A stretch of 64,000 nt of DNA from Burkholderiaceae bacterium (lineage in GTDB: Bacteria; Pseudomonadota; Gammaproteobacteria; Burkholderiales; Burkholderiaceae_D), in NCBI GenBank assembly GCA_031291325.1, contig JARLJG010000049.1, positions 99,974-163,973 of the forward strand, given 5' to 3'. The notes beneath the pieces were generated by a model. That model had not been told where the DNA came from. It saw only the letters and a program-made list of their open reading frames with translations, and searched no databases. Of this stretch, positions 17,107-26,150 are shown piece after piece (position 1 is the first letter of the stretch; each line of letters opens with the position of its first letter). A program made the translations under genes and the position numbers.

Positions 17107-20100
17107 ATGCTATTCGATCTGAAGAAATCTCTCCCCAAGCCTGGCCACCGTTACGCATTGCCCGCCGTGCACGGGTCGGCGGACGCCCATGTTCTTGCAC
17201 AAGCGGCAACAGCGCTGAAGGCCGAGCGCCGCATGCTGGCCGTCGTGGTCGCCAATGCTTCCGACGCGCAACGGTTGTTGAATGAAATTCCGTGGTTCGG
17301 CGAGCAAGGTGCTGCCGCGCTGCGCTGCCATTTGCTGCCGGATTGGGAAACCCTGCCCTACGATGCGTTTTCGCCGCATCAAGACCTGGTTTCCGAACGC
17401 TTGGCTACCTTGTATGAAATCCAGAACGGGCAATGCGATGTATTGATCGTGCCGGCCACCACGGCGCTGGTGCGGATGGCGCCGCCTTCGTTCCTGGCGG
17501 CGTACACATTTTTCTTCAAGCAGGGCGAAAAGCTCGACGAAGCGCGCCTGAAGACGCAATTGACGCTGGCCGGCTACACCCATGTGTCGCAAGTGATGTC
17601 GCCGGGCGAGTATTCGGTGCGCGGCGGCTTGATCGACTTGTTCCCGATGGGTTCGGCCCTGCCCTATCGGCTCGACTTGTTCGGCGACACAATCGAAACC
17701 ATCCGCACCTTCGATGCCGACAGCCAGCGCTCGCTGTATCCGGTGCGCGAAGTGCGCTTGTTGCCGGGGCGCGAGTTCCCGATGGACGAACCGGCGCGCA
17801 CCGCTTTCCGCAGCCGTTGGCGCGAACAATTCGAGGGCGATCCGTCGAAATCGGCGATCTACAAGGATATCGGCCACGGCATCGCGTCCGCCGGTATCGA
17901 GTATTACCTGCCGCTGTTCTTTGAACAATCGGCGACCCTGTTCGACTACCTGCCGGACGATACGACGTTTGCGTTGATCGGCGATATCGATGGCGCCATC
18001 AAGCGCTTCTGGAACGATACGCTGTCGCGCTATCAATTCCTGAAATCCGACCGCGAGCGACCGCTGCTGGCGCCGGAAACCCTGTTCCTCTCCGACGAAA
18101 ATTTCTTCACGCTGGCCAAGCCGCATGGCCGCATGGTCTTGCAACAAAGCGACGAGTCGTCGGAATTGTCGACGCCGCTGCCCAATATCGCGGTCAACCG
18201 CCGCGCCGACGACCCGCTGGTCAACCTGCGCGCCTACCTGTTGCAAAGCGACAAGCGCGTGCTGATTTGCGCCGAATCGAATGGCCGGCGCGAGACGCTG
18301 CAGCAATATTTCACCGAATACGACCTGACGCTGACGCCATGCGACAGCTATGCCGATTTCGCCACCTCGTCGGCCAAATTGATGCTGGGCGTTGCGCCCT
18401 TGCAGGCCGGGTTTGAACTCGATGCGCTGGTCTTCGTCACCGAAACCGAGCTCTATGCCGGTTCGGGCCGGCGCATCGGCAAGAAGAAACAGGAAGGCGT
18501 GACGCAAGTCGAGTCGATGGTGCGCGACTTGTCGGAACTGAAGATCGGCGACCCGGTAGTGCATGTGAACCACGGCATCGGACGCTATCTCGGCCTGGTC
18601 AGCGAAGACATGGGCGAAGGCATCACCGAATTCCTGCATCTGGAATATGCGAACGAAGCCAAATTGTTTGTGCCGGTATCGCAACTGCACCTGATTTCGC
18701 GCTATTCCGGCGCGTCGCCGGAAGATGCGCCTTTGCATGCAATGGGCTCCGGCCATTGGGAAAAAGCCAAGCGCCGCGCCGCCCAGCAAGTGCGCGACAC
18801 CGCCGCCGAATTGCTCAACCTGTATGCGCGCCGCGCATTGCGCGAAGGCCATGCGTTCCAGTATTCGGCGCACGACTACGAAGCCTTCGCCGAAAGCTTC
18901 GGCTTCGACGAAACGCCCGACCAGGCCGCCGCCATCAACGCCGTCATCAAGGACATGACCGGCGGCAAGCCGATGGATAGGCTGATCTGCGGCGATGTCG
19001 GCTTCGGCAAGACCGAAGTGGCGTTGCGCGCCGCCTTCGTCGCCGTGATGGGCGGCAAGCAGGTCGCCATCCTGGCGCCGACCACGCTGCTGGCGGAACA
19101 GCATGCGCAGACTTTTGCCGACCGCTTCGCCGATTGGCCGGTGCGCATCGCCGAGTTGTCGCGCTTTCGGACCGGCAAGGAAATCACGCAGGCGATCAAG
19201 GGCATGGCCGACGGCACGCTCGATATCGTCATCGGCACCCACAAGCTGTTGTCGAACGATGTCAAATTCACGCGCCTGGGCTTGGTCATCATCGACGAAG
19301 AGCATCGCTTCGGCGTGCGACAAAAGGAAGCGTTGAAAGCCTTGCGCGCGGAAGTCGACGTGTTGACGCTGACTGCCACGCCGATCCCGCGCACCTTGGG
19401 CATGGCGCTGGAAGGCTTGCGCGATTTTTCCATCATCGCCACCGCGCCGCAAAAGCGGCTGGCGATCAAGACCTTCGTGCGCAGCGAAGGCGAATCGGTG
19501 ATCCGCGAAGCTTGTTTGCGCGAATTGAAGCGCGGCGGGCAAGTGTATTTCCTGCATAACGAAGTGGAAACCATCGTCAACCGCAAGGCGATGCTGGAAG
19601 CGCTGCTGCCGGAAGCGCGCATCGGCGTCGCCCACGGCCAGATGCACGAGCGCGACCTGGAAAAGGTGATGCGCGACTTCGTCGCCCAGCGCTTCAACAT
19701 CCTGCTCTGCACCACCATCATCGAAACCGGCATCGACGTGCCGACCGCCAACACCATCGTCATGCATCGCGCCGATAAATTCGGTTTGGCGCAATTGCAT
19801 CAGTTGCGCGGTCGCGTCGGACGTTCGCACCATCAAGCGTATGCGTATCTGCTGGTCAACGATGTCGGCGGCTTGACCAAGCTGGCGCAGCGACGGCTGG
19901 ATGCGATCCAGCAAATGGAAGAACTCGGCAGCGGCTTTTACCTGGCAATGCACGACCTGGAAATTCGCGGCGCCGGCGAAGTGTTGGGCGACAATCAATC
20001 CGGCGAGATGCACGAAATCGGCTTCCAACTGTATTCGGAAATGCTCAACGAAGCGGTGCGCGCACTGAAAAACGGCGAAGAGCCGGATTTGGCCGCGCCG

Positions 20101-20541
20101 CTGGCCGGCACCACGGAAATCAACCTGCATGTGCCGGCGCTGCTGCCCAATGACTATTGCGGCGACATCCACGAGCGCCTGTCGCTGTACAAGCGGCTGG
20201 CCAATTGCAACGCCGCCGACGGCATCGATGACTTGCAGGAAGAATTGATCGACCGCTTCGGCAAAATGCCCGACGCCGCTAAAGCGCTGGTCGAAACCCA
20301 CCGCCTGCGCATTGCCGCGAAATCGGCCGGGATCGTCAAAATCGATGCGCATGGCGAATCGGTGCTGATGCAATTCAAGCCGAATCCGCCGATCGACGCG
20401 ATGCGCATCATCGACTTGATCCAAAAGAACCGCCATATCAAATTGAATGGCCCCGACAAATTGCGCATCACCGCCGCCATGCCGGATTTGCCCAGCCGCG
20501 TCGCGCAGGTCAAGGCGACGCTGCGCAGTTTGCTCGGATAA
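17107..20541 (+). CDS. mfd: transcription-repair coupling factor Mfd
   Basis: The ATP-driven translocase that removes stalled RNA polymerase and recruits UvrA. The 1144 residues match the family (about 1150). In order: UvrB-like domain (HLLPDWETLPYDAFSPHQDL, SVRGGLIDLFP), RNA-polymerase interaction domain (GDPVVHVNHGIGRYLGL), helicase domain with Walker A GDVGFGKTEVALRAAF and IIDEEHRFGVRQKE, motif TATPIPRTL, helicase C (HNEVETI, GRVGRSHHQAYAYLL) and the C-terminal TRCF domain. Although the frame is open 180 bases further upstream, that stretch includes a dispersed palindrome and lacks conservation features; MLFDLKKSLPKPGHR is a natural N-terminus. Confidence 0.96.
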   Translation: MLFDLKKSLPKPGHRYALPAVHGSADAHVLAQAATALKAERRMLAVVVANASDAQRLLNEIPWFGEQGAAALRCHLLPDWETLPYDAFSPHQDLVSERLATLYEIQNGQCDVLIVPATTALVRMAPPSFLAAYTFFFKQGEKLDEARLKTQLTLAGYTHVSQVMSPGEYSVRGGLIDLFPMGSALPYRLDLFGDTIETIRTFDADSQRSLYPVREVRLLPGREFPMDEPARTAFRSRWREQFEGDPSKSAIYKDIGHGIASAGIEYYLPLFFEQSATLFDYLPDDTTFALIGDIDGAIKRFWNDTLSRYQFLKSDRERPLLAPETLFLSDENFFTLAKPHGRMVLQQSDESSELSTPLPNIAVNRRADDPLVNLRAYLLQSDKRVLICAESNGRRETLQQYFTEYDLTLTPCDSYADFATSSAKLMLGVAPLQAGFELDALVFVTETELYAGSGRRIGKKKQEGVTQVESMVRDLSELKIGDPVVHVNHGIGRYLGLVSEDMGEGITEFLHLEYANEAKLFVPVSQLHLISRYSGASPEDAPLHAMGSGHWEKAKRRAAQQVRDTAAELLNLYARRALREGHAFQYSAHDYEAFAESFGFDETPDQAAAINAVIKDMTGGKPMDRLICGDVGFGKTEVALRAAFVAVMGGKQVAILAPTTLLAEQHAQTFADRFADWPVRIAELSRFRTGKEITQAIKGMADGTLDIVIGTHKLLSNDVKFTRLGLVIIDEEHRFGVRQKEALKALRAEVDVLTLTATPIPRTLGMALEGLRDFSIIATAPQKRLAIKTFVRSEGESVIREACLRELKRGGQVYFLHNEVETIVNRKAMLEALLPEARIGVAHGQMHERDLEKVMRDFVAQRFNILLCTTIIETGIDVPTANTIVMHRADKFGLAQLHQLRGRVGRSHHQAYAYLLVNDVGGLTKLAQRRLDAIQQMEELGSGFYLAMHDLEIRGAGEVLGDNQSGEMHEIGFQLYSEMLNEAVRALKNGEEPDLAAPLAGTTEINLHVPALLPNDYCGDIHERLSLYKRLANCNAADGIDDLQEELIDRFGKMPDAAKALVETHRLRIAAKSAGIVKIDAHGESVLMQFKPNPPIDAMRIIDLIQKNRHIKLNGPDKLRITAAMPDLPSRVAQVKATLRSLLG

Positions 20542-20561
20542 GCCGCCACCATGAGCCTACG

Positions 20562-21404
20562 ATGAATCTGATTTTACAAAGCTTGCGCGCCGACATGGCG
20601 ACCATCGAACGGATTGCCGCGCTGACCGGCGCGCGCCGCCTGACGGCACGCGGCGCGCGCGCGTATCGCTGCGAACAGGTCAATGCCGCGCCGGACATCA
20701 AAGCGCAAGTCGAAGCCGAATGCCTGGCAGCCGAGATCGATTGCACCTGGCTGGCAAGCGAATCGCATTTGAGCGATTTCAAGCTGCTGGCGATGGACAT
20801 GGATTCGACCTTGATTACCATCGAATGCATCGACGAAATCGCCGACATGCAAGGCTTGAAGCCGCAAGTCGCCGCCATCACCGAAGCGGCCATGCGCGGC
20901 GAAATCGAATTCCCGGAGAGTCTGGCGCGGCGCGTCGCCCTGCTCGAGGGTCTGGATGCAACAGCTCTGCAGCGCGTCTACCAGGAGCGGGTTCAGTTGT
21001 CGCCGGGCGCGGAAAACATGCTCGATGCGGTGCGCCGCGCCGGCTTGAAGACGCTGCTGGTGTCCGGCGGCTTCACTTTTTTTACCGATCGCATCAAGCA
21101 AAAGCTCAACCTCGATTTCAGCCACTCCAACGTGCTGGAAATCGCCGACGGCAAATTGACCGGCAAAGTGGTCGGCGCAATTGTCGACGCCGACGAAAAA
21201 AAACGCACTGTAGAGCGCGTGTGCGCCGAGATCGGCATCGCGCCGAGTCAAGCCATCGTGATGGGCGACGGCGCCAACGATTTGAAAATGATGGGCATTG
21301 CCGGCATGTCGGTGGCTTTTCGCGCCAAGCCGCTGGTGCGGGCCAAGGCCGACGTGGCCTTGAATTTCGTCGGGCTGGACGGCATCCTGCCGTTATTCAG
21401 ATAA
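20562..21404 (+). CDS. serB: phosphoserine phosphatase
   Basis: The last step of serine synthesis, dephosphorylating phosphoserine. A HAD hydrolase of 280 residues with the nucleophile motif AMDMDSTLITIECIDEIAD (Asp79, Asp81), the motif II serine in LLVSGGFTFFTD, the lysine region GKVVGAIVDADEKKR, and motif III/IV MGDGANDLKMM. A short ACT-like N-terminal segment of about 70 residues is present, as in SerB. It starts 20 bases after mfd and is followed 20 bases later by the glpM-like gene, so the three are likely co-transcribed. Confidence 0.95.
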   Translation: MNLILQSLRADMATIERIAALTGARRLTARGARAYRCEQVNAAPDIKAQVEAECLAAEIDCTWLASESHLSDFKLLAMDMDSTLITIECIDEIADMQGLKPQVAAITEAAMRGEIEFPESLARRVALLEGLDATALQRVYQERVQLSPGAENMLDAVRRAGLKTLLVSGGFTFFTDRIKQKLNLDFSHSNVLEIADGKLTGKVVGAIVDADEKKRTVERVCAEIGIAPSQAIVMGDGANDLKMMGIAGMSVAFRAKPLVRAKADVALNFVGLDGILPLFR

Positions 21405-21424
21405 TTTCAGAGAATCCTTGACCG

Positions 21425-21760
21425 ATGATTTCGCTGTTTTTAAAGTCCCTGGTCGGCGCAGTGGCGGTGTTGTTGATCGCCATCTTGTCGAAGTCGCGCG
21501 TCTTCTTCATTGCCGGCCTGGTGCCCCTGTTTCCCACCTTTGCGTTGATCGCGCACTACATCGTCGGCAGTGAGCGCAGCATGGCGGATTTGCGCGCCAC
21601 TGCGCTATTCGGGCTGTGGTCGCTGCTGCCCTACGCGATTTATCTGCTCGCAGTCTATTGCTTGTGCGTGCGCTATTCGCTGCCGGTCACTTTGCTGCTG
21701 GCGACGCTGGCCTGGACCGTGGCCGCCGCTATCCTGGTGCTCGGCTGGTCGAAGATTTAA
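21425..21760 (+). CDS. GlpM-family inner-membrane protein
   Basis: A 111-residue protein with four hydrophobic helices (residues about 4-22, 27-47, 58-81, 86-108). The motif SRVFFIAGLVPLFPTFALIAHYIVG fits (in part) my recollection of GlpM, described in Pseudomonas in connection with alginate production. Cytoplasmic loops are very short. It sits 20 bases after serB. Molecular function is not known, so no gene symbol is given. Confidence 0.75.
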   Translation: MISLFLKSLVGAVAVLLIAILSKSRVFFIAGLVPLFPTFALIAHYIVGSERSMADLRATALFGLWSLLPYAIYLLAVYCLCVRYSLPVTLLLATLAWTVAAAILVLGWSKI

Positions 21761-21781
21761 GGGACCCTTCGTAGAAGCCCG

Positions 21782-22306
21782 TTAGCCTTTCCTCTCCTGA
21801 GTCGACGCTTCCTCGAATTTCTCCCAGGGGATTTCGGTTGCTTCGAATTTTGGAATATCCTTGTAATTCACCAAGCCTTCGTTGATGTAATCGTCGGCGC
21901 CGGCGATTTTCTTGTTTTCGCCGGCAGCGGCAGCGACGCTTGCATCGCGCGCGGCGACCTTGATCGGGAAGCGCCAGAAAATCTTGTCCAGCTCCAACCC
22001 GCAAGTCTTTTGCACATGGTCGCGCAGGGCGATTTCAATAATGTGGGATAGCCGAAATTGCTTCATCGGCTCGGATTCGACCAAGGCGGTAAACCGATTA
22101 TTTTCGTGCAGGCTGACGCAGCCGACCGCCACCTCGACCCCGGTTTTTTGAAAATACTCGATCAATACCTGGGAAACGAGCGCGATCTTGCGCCTGCAGC
22201 GCGCGGCGCGATATTGCCATCGCCCCACATAGAGCAACATCGCGATAAATCCAATTGCAAGCGCGCAGAAAATACCAAACTCAAGCGCGTTGGTTTGTGC
22301 GGGCAT
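21782..22306 (-). CDS. membrane-anchored hypothetical protein
   Basis: A 174-residue protein with one N-terminal membrane helix (LEFGIFCALAIGFIAMLLYVG), a short basic stretch (RWQYRAARCRRK) and a cytoplasmic domain with VLIEYFQKTGVEVAVGCVS, ALRDHVQKTCGLELDKIFWRF and ADDYINEGLVNYKDI segments. The C-terminus is acidic and charged. No recognised family. It converges on the GlpM-like gene. Confidence 0.65.
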   Translation of the reverse strand: MPAQTNALEFGIFCALAIGFIAMLLYVGRWQYRAARCRRKIALVSQVLIEYFQKTGVEVAVGCVSLHENNRFTALVESEPMKQFRLSHIIEIALRDHVQKTCGLELDKIFWRFPIKVAARDASVAAAAGENKKIAGADDYINEGLVNYKDIPKFEATEIPWEKFEEASTQERKG

Positions 22307-22508
22307 TCTGAAGTGACCTCTCCGTCGAAGACTTGGAATCGTCCAAGTATTTTATATTTTGTAATAGTTGATAAGGTACAAGGATTTTTGTCTATCCTAC
22401 ACTTTTTTGCGATTGAGGTTCCAGGTTGTGCTACAGTTGCGGCACAAACGATGCCAAAACGGTTGGCGTAATTGGCAGACCAGCGCATCCTGCAGAAATA
22501 CACGGTGG

Positions 22509-22793
22509 ATGTTCAACCACGAATACTTTTTTCGTCGGCCCCCGCAACCGCTTTCGGTGTTCGAGGCAATACGCTTTGCGTACACCGTCGATGTTGCCGC
22601 ACTTCAACTGAACCTTGAATGGCATTACAAAAACGACAATTTCATTGTGCGCGCGCTTTGTCGATCGGGGCCAATTCGCAAAAATGTAAATGGGAAATGG
22701 ACGGCAGTAACAATTTATCGCCAGTTAAACACAGGTTTCGTGGCAACATTCGTATTCTGTTTGATATGCTTGACGATTTACGCGATTAAATAG
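22509..22793 (+). CDS. possible small hypothetical protein
   Basis: An open frame of 94 codons from an ATG preceded by GGTGG. The product has a charged N-terminus (FNHEYFFRRPPQPLSVFEAIRF), a middle part with mixed polar residues and a C-terminal hydrophobic helix (GFVATFVFCLICLTIYAIK) that could anchor a tail. Composition looks protein-like, but there is no homology I recognise. The whole stretch 22307-22926 (620 bases) is AT-richer than its surroundings and holds nothing else I can support. Confidence 0.35.
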   Translation: MFNHEYFFRRPPQPLSVFEAIRFAYTVDVAALQLNLEWHYKNDNFIVRALCRSGPIRKNVNGKWTAVTIYRQLNTGFVATFVFCLICLTIYAIK

Positions 22794-22926
22794 ACGGGCC
22801 AGTAATCGATCGGCAATACGCTTGGAGTCGGGCCGACCGTCGAACCGTTGTGTACACCGGCGTTTGGCGGGCCATTCCAGCCCGGCGTGCAGGTCGATTG
22901 AATGAATTTATGATTGGGAGAGCAGT

Positions 22927-24837
22927 ATGCATGTTGTAAGGAAAACAGTATCGTTGATGCTCACTGGCGCTATGGCCTGCGCGCTGTTGGCGTCGTGCGG
23001 AGGAAAGTCCAACAGTACCGCGAGCACTACGCCGCCGACGGTGGGTACGTTCTCGTGCCCGATAGTTGCCTACACGTCGGGATTCACTTCTGGCTTCGAG
23101 GTTCAATGCAAATCGAGCGGTGCAATCAGCGCAGACGGCGCCACGATTGCCACCTATACATGGTCCTTTGGCGACCAAGTCACCAGCACCAATACGCCGA
23201 CGACCACTGGCGCGCCGATCTACCACGTCTATGTGCAACCCGGAAACTATACTGTCACCTTGACCGTAACCGACGATCACGGGACAACTGGGTCCAAATC
23301 CCTGTTAGTCCCGATATCGTTTGACGCAGCCAAAGCTGCAAACGTCACCGTCTCGGGCGTCACCGCCGAAGGCGTAGAAAATTGGGCCTGGATCGGCGGC
23401 TCCAAATTTGCCAACTCCACCGGCGATTTCAATACGCAATTTACCGCCAGCGCATTGAATCAGCCGAGCGCGCGTCAAAGCGCGGCCAGTTGGACCAGCT
23501 TGGACGGAAAGCTATGGATGTTGGGCGGCGCCGGATACGACTCGGCCGGAACCAGTGGACAGCTTAACGATCTTTGGATGTTCGACCCAACCGCAGGCCA
23601 ATGGACGTGGGTCGCCGGCTCCAATAAGGCAAACCAATATGGGACTTTTGGGACACAGGGAAAGACTGCCTCTACCAACGTCATCAGCGCGCGCAGCGGG
23701 GCTGCAACCTGGGTCGATCAATCCGGCAACTTTTGGCTGTTCGGCGGCGAAGGATTCGACAAAAACAACAATTACAGTTATCTCAATGACATGTGGATGT
23801 TGAATCCGCAAAACGGCGAAGCGACCTGGGTAGTCACCGGGTCGTCGGGCGTCGGCAATTCCGCCAATCTGTGTGCCGGCACACCTGCCACCACCATCCA
23901 GACCTCGTGTACCGCGAGCACCAGCAGTTCCCCATCCGGGCGCGCGTACGCTACAACCTGGGTAGATAGCAATCACGTATTCTGGTTGTTCGGTGGCCAA
24001 ACCGTCGATAGCAGTTCCGGTAGCGCCTATACGCTCGACGATCTCTGGAGCTACGACCCCAACGCCTATGATGCCACCGCCCACCCGAACGGTGGAAAGG
24101 GATGGATATGGGTCTCTGGAACACCCAATTCCAACACCAAAGGGGTCTATCCTTCGGTGGCGGACATCAATTCCGGCGCCGCCACAAATCACCCCGGCGG
24201 GCGCCTCAGCGCCCAAGGGTGGACCGACAAATCGGGCAACCTTTGGCTATTCGGCGGCAGCGGATTCGATTCGGCTGGTTCCGGCGGATCGTTGAACGAC
24301 TTGTGGATGTACAAGTACGACATCAAAACCGGCACTGGCATTTGGACCTGGGTTGGCGGCTCGAATACCGTGGCCAACGCCACCGGCGTATATACAGCGG
24401 CATCGGGTAACGTCCCCGGCGGACGGCTAGGCACTTCCGGCTGGGTCGACGCGTCCGGCAACTTCTGGATGTTCGGCGGCAGCGGCTCCGATTCGACTGC
24501 GACCACAACCAGCAACGATGGCGGCGGAGCGTTGAACGAATTATGGATGCTCAACATTGCGTATGCATCTTCTACCAAGCCGCCTACAACTCCTCATTGG
24601 ACCTGGGTGGGCGGCGTCAATACTGCCGGCATTGCGGGCGTCTATATAACCGAGACGCCAAGCACCACTGGATCGAATTACAACACGCCGGGATCGCGCC
24701 TGTGGGGAACCGGCTGGCTCGACTCCAGCGGCAATTTCTGGTTGTTTGGCGGAGCCGGAATGGATTCGCAGGGAACATCCGGCTATCTGAACGATCTTTG
24801 GAAGGTTCAATTGACGGTTCAGCCAAGCGGCAATTGA
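22927..24837 (+). CDS. PKD-kelch repeat lipoprotein
   Basis: A 636-residue exported protein. The signal peptide ends in a lipobox (LLASC, Cys24). A PKD/immunoglobulin-like domain follows (about residues 38-135: TYTWSFGD, VYVQPGNYTVTLTVTDDHG). The rest is six kelch-type repeats, each with a W-D-x-S-G-N-F-W-L-F-GG core and a closing L-N-D-L-W-M, separated by WTWVGGSN linkers; six blades would close one beta-propeller. Ser, Thr, Gly and Asn are abundant and Cys rare, as expected for a surface protein. No catalytic residues of galactose oxidase are obvious, so adhesion or glycan binding is more likely. A terminator lies 12 bases after the stop. Confidence 0.85.
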   Translation: MHVVRKTVSLMLTGAMACALLASCGGKSNSTASTTPPTVGTFSCPIVAYTSGFTSGFEVQCKSSGAISADGATIATYTWSFGDQVTSTNTPTTTGAPIYHVYVQPGNYTVTLTVTDDHGTTGSKSLLVPISFDAAKAANVTVSGVTAEGVENWAWIGGSKFANSTGDFNTQFTASALNQPSARQSAASWTSLDGKLWMLGGAGYDSAGTSGQLNDLWMFDPTAGQWTWVAGSNKANQYGTFGTQGKTASTNVISARSGAATWVDQSGNFWLFGGEGFDKNNNYSYLNDMWMLNPQNGEATWVVTGSSGVGNSANLCAGTPATTIQTSCTASTSSSPSGRAYATTWVDSNHVFWLFGGQTVDSSSGSAYTLDDLWSYDPNAYDATAHPNGGKGWIWVSGTPNSNTKGVYPSVADINSGAATNHPGGRLSAQGWTDKSGNLWLFGGSGFDSAGSGGSLNDLWMYKYDIKTGTGIWTWVGGSNTVANATGVYTAASGNVPGGRLGTSGWVDASGNFWMFGGSGSDSTATTTSNDGGGALNELWMLNIAYASSTKPPTTPHWTWVGGVNTAGIAGVYITETPSTTGSNYNTPGSRLWGTGWLDSSGNFWLFGGAGMDSQGTSGYLNDLWKVQLTVQPSGN

Positions 24838-24849
24838 TGCATGCTTAAA

Positions 24850-24883
24850 AAAACGGCCACTGGACGATTCCAGTGGCCGTTTT
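24850..24883. terminator. bidirectional rho-independent terminator
   Basis: A perfect 12-bp stem ACGGCCACTGGA / TCCAGTGGCCGT with a CGAT loop, preceded by AAAAAA and followed by TTT. It lies between the convergent kelch gene and metC and should work for both strands. Confidence 0.85.
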
Positions 24884-24925
24884 CAATTGGTCGATAATTT
24901 ATTGATTGGCGCGCGCCAGCGGATT

Positions 24926-26098
24926 CTACGAGTTCAACTGCTGCAACGCCTGCAAGATATCGGCAATCAAGTCGTCCGCCTCTTCCAGCCCGATATTGAA
25001 GCGCACCAAGATCCCCTCCTCGTTCCAGGTCTTGCGTATCTCCGGCATCCGATATGGCACGCACAGGCTGTGAGCGCCGCCCCAGCTATAGCCGATCTTG
25101 AACAGTTTCAGGCTGTCGACGAAGCGGTCGGTCTGCGCTTCGGCGTACGCCTTATCGAAAAGCACAGAAAACAAACCGCCCGCGCCGGTAAAGTCGCGCT
25201 TCCAGGTTTCGTGGCCGGGGCAATCCGGCAGCGCCGGATGCAGCACCTTGGCGATTTCCGGACGCGCCTGCAACCAGTGCGCAATCTTGCGCGCCGACTT
25301 GTCGTGCGCGTCGAAGCGCAATTTCAGGCTCGACAGGCTGCGCAGCACCAGATAGGCATCTTCGACGCTGACGCCGTGGCCGAGCCGCATGTGCGCATAT
25401 TCCAGCTTTTCGATCAACCGCTGGTCGCGCGTGATGACCGCGCCCATCAAGACATCGGAGCCGCCCGACTGGTACTTGGTCAAGGCTTGCATGACGATAT
25501 CGACGCCATGCTCGAAGGCGCGAAACGCCAGCCCCGCCGACCAGGTATTGTCGATTGCCGTCAATACGCCGCGTTGGCGCGCGACCTGGCAAATCGCTGG
25601 AATATCGGGCACTTCCATCGAAATCGAACCGGGTGCTTCGGTCCAGATCAGGCGCGTATTGTCGCGGATCAGCGCGCCGATGCCGACGCCGATCAGCGGA
25701 TCGTAATAATCGACCGCAATGCCGAAATCGCGGCTCATCCAAGCGCCCAGTTCGCGGTTCGGGTTGTAGGCGTTGTCCGGGATCAGCACATGGTCGCCCG
25801 CCTTGAGGAAGGCGAAATTGACCAGCGCCAGCGCGCTCAAGCCGCTCGACGTCAGCACGCAATGACGCGCCCCTTCGATTTCGGCCAAGCGCCCTTCCAG
25901 CGTGAAGGTGGTCGGCGTGCCATGCAAGCCGTAGGTGTAGCCGCCCTTGCCATGCCAGCGCCGGTTGCGCATCGCCGCCACGTTGTCGAAGACGACGGTG
26001 GACGCATGGTGAACCGCCATCGGCAACGCCGAAAAACCTTCCGGCGCGCGGTAACCTGTGTGAACCAGGGTAGTTTGCAATGACTTGTTTTCAGACAA
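24926..26098 (-). CDS. metC: cystathionine beta-lyase
   Basis: A PLP-dependent lyase that splits cystathionine to homocysteine, pyruvate and ammonia in methionine synthesis. About 390 residues of the Cys/Met-metabolism fold: TYGLHGTPTTFTLE, LTSSGLSALAL, the cofactor aspartate in AIDNTWSAG, the Schiff-base lysine in QALTKYQSGGSDV and SLCVPYRMPEIRKTW near the end, characteristic of beta-lyases of the MetC type rather than gamma-synthases. The TTG at 26098 is chosen because AGGAG lies seven bases upstream; an upstream in-frame ATG would add 34 atypical residues. Confidence 0.9.
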   Translation of the reverse strand: MSENKSLQTTLVHTGYRAPEGFSALPMAVHHASTVVFDNVAAMRNRRWHGKGGYTYGLHGTPTTFTLEGRLAEIEGARHCVLTSSGLSALALVNFAFLKAGDHVLIPDNAYNPNRELGAWMSRDFGIAVDYYDPLIGVGIGALIRDNTRLIWTEAPGSISMEVPDIPAICQVARQRGVLTAIDNTWSAGLAFRAFEHGVDIVMQALTKYQSGGSDVLMGAVITRDQRLIEKLEYAHMRLGHGVSVEDAYLVLRSLSSLKLRFDAHDKSARKIAHWLQARPEIAKVLHPALPDCPGHETWKRDFTGAGGLFSVLFDKAYAEAQTDRFVDSLKLFKIGYSWGGAHSLCVPYRMPEIRKTWNEEGILVRFNIGLEEADDLIADILQALQQLNS

Positions 26099-26150
26099 TC
26101 CGATACTCCTAAAATACGATCCAACTAAGGCATGCACATCTTGGATGCGC

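Noticed and set aside
17110..20436. Long open frame antisense to mfd (over 1100 codons)
   Set aside because: GC-rich codon bias leaves the complementary strand open; the translation is rich in Arg, Gln, His and has no domain, while the sense frame is a full Mfd.
22368..22508. Frame extension upstream of 22509 as a larger protein
   Set aside because: The added part is rich in Cys/Arg with no ribosome site; the ATG at 22509 with GGTGG is more plausible, and even that gene is uncertain.
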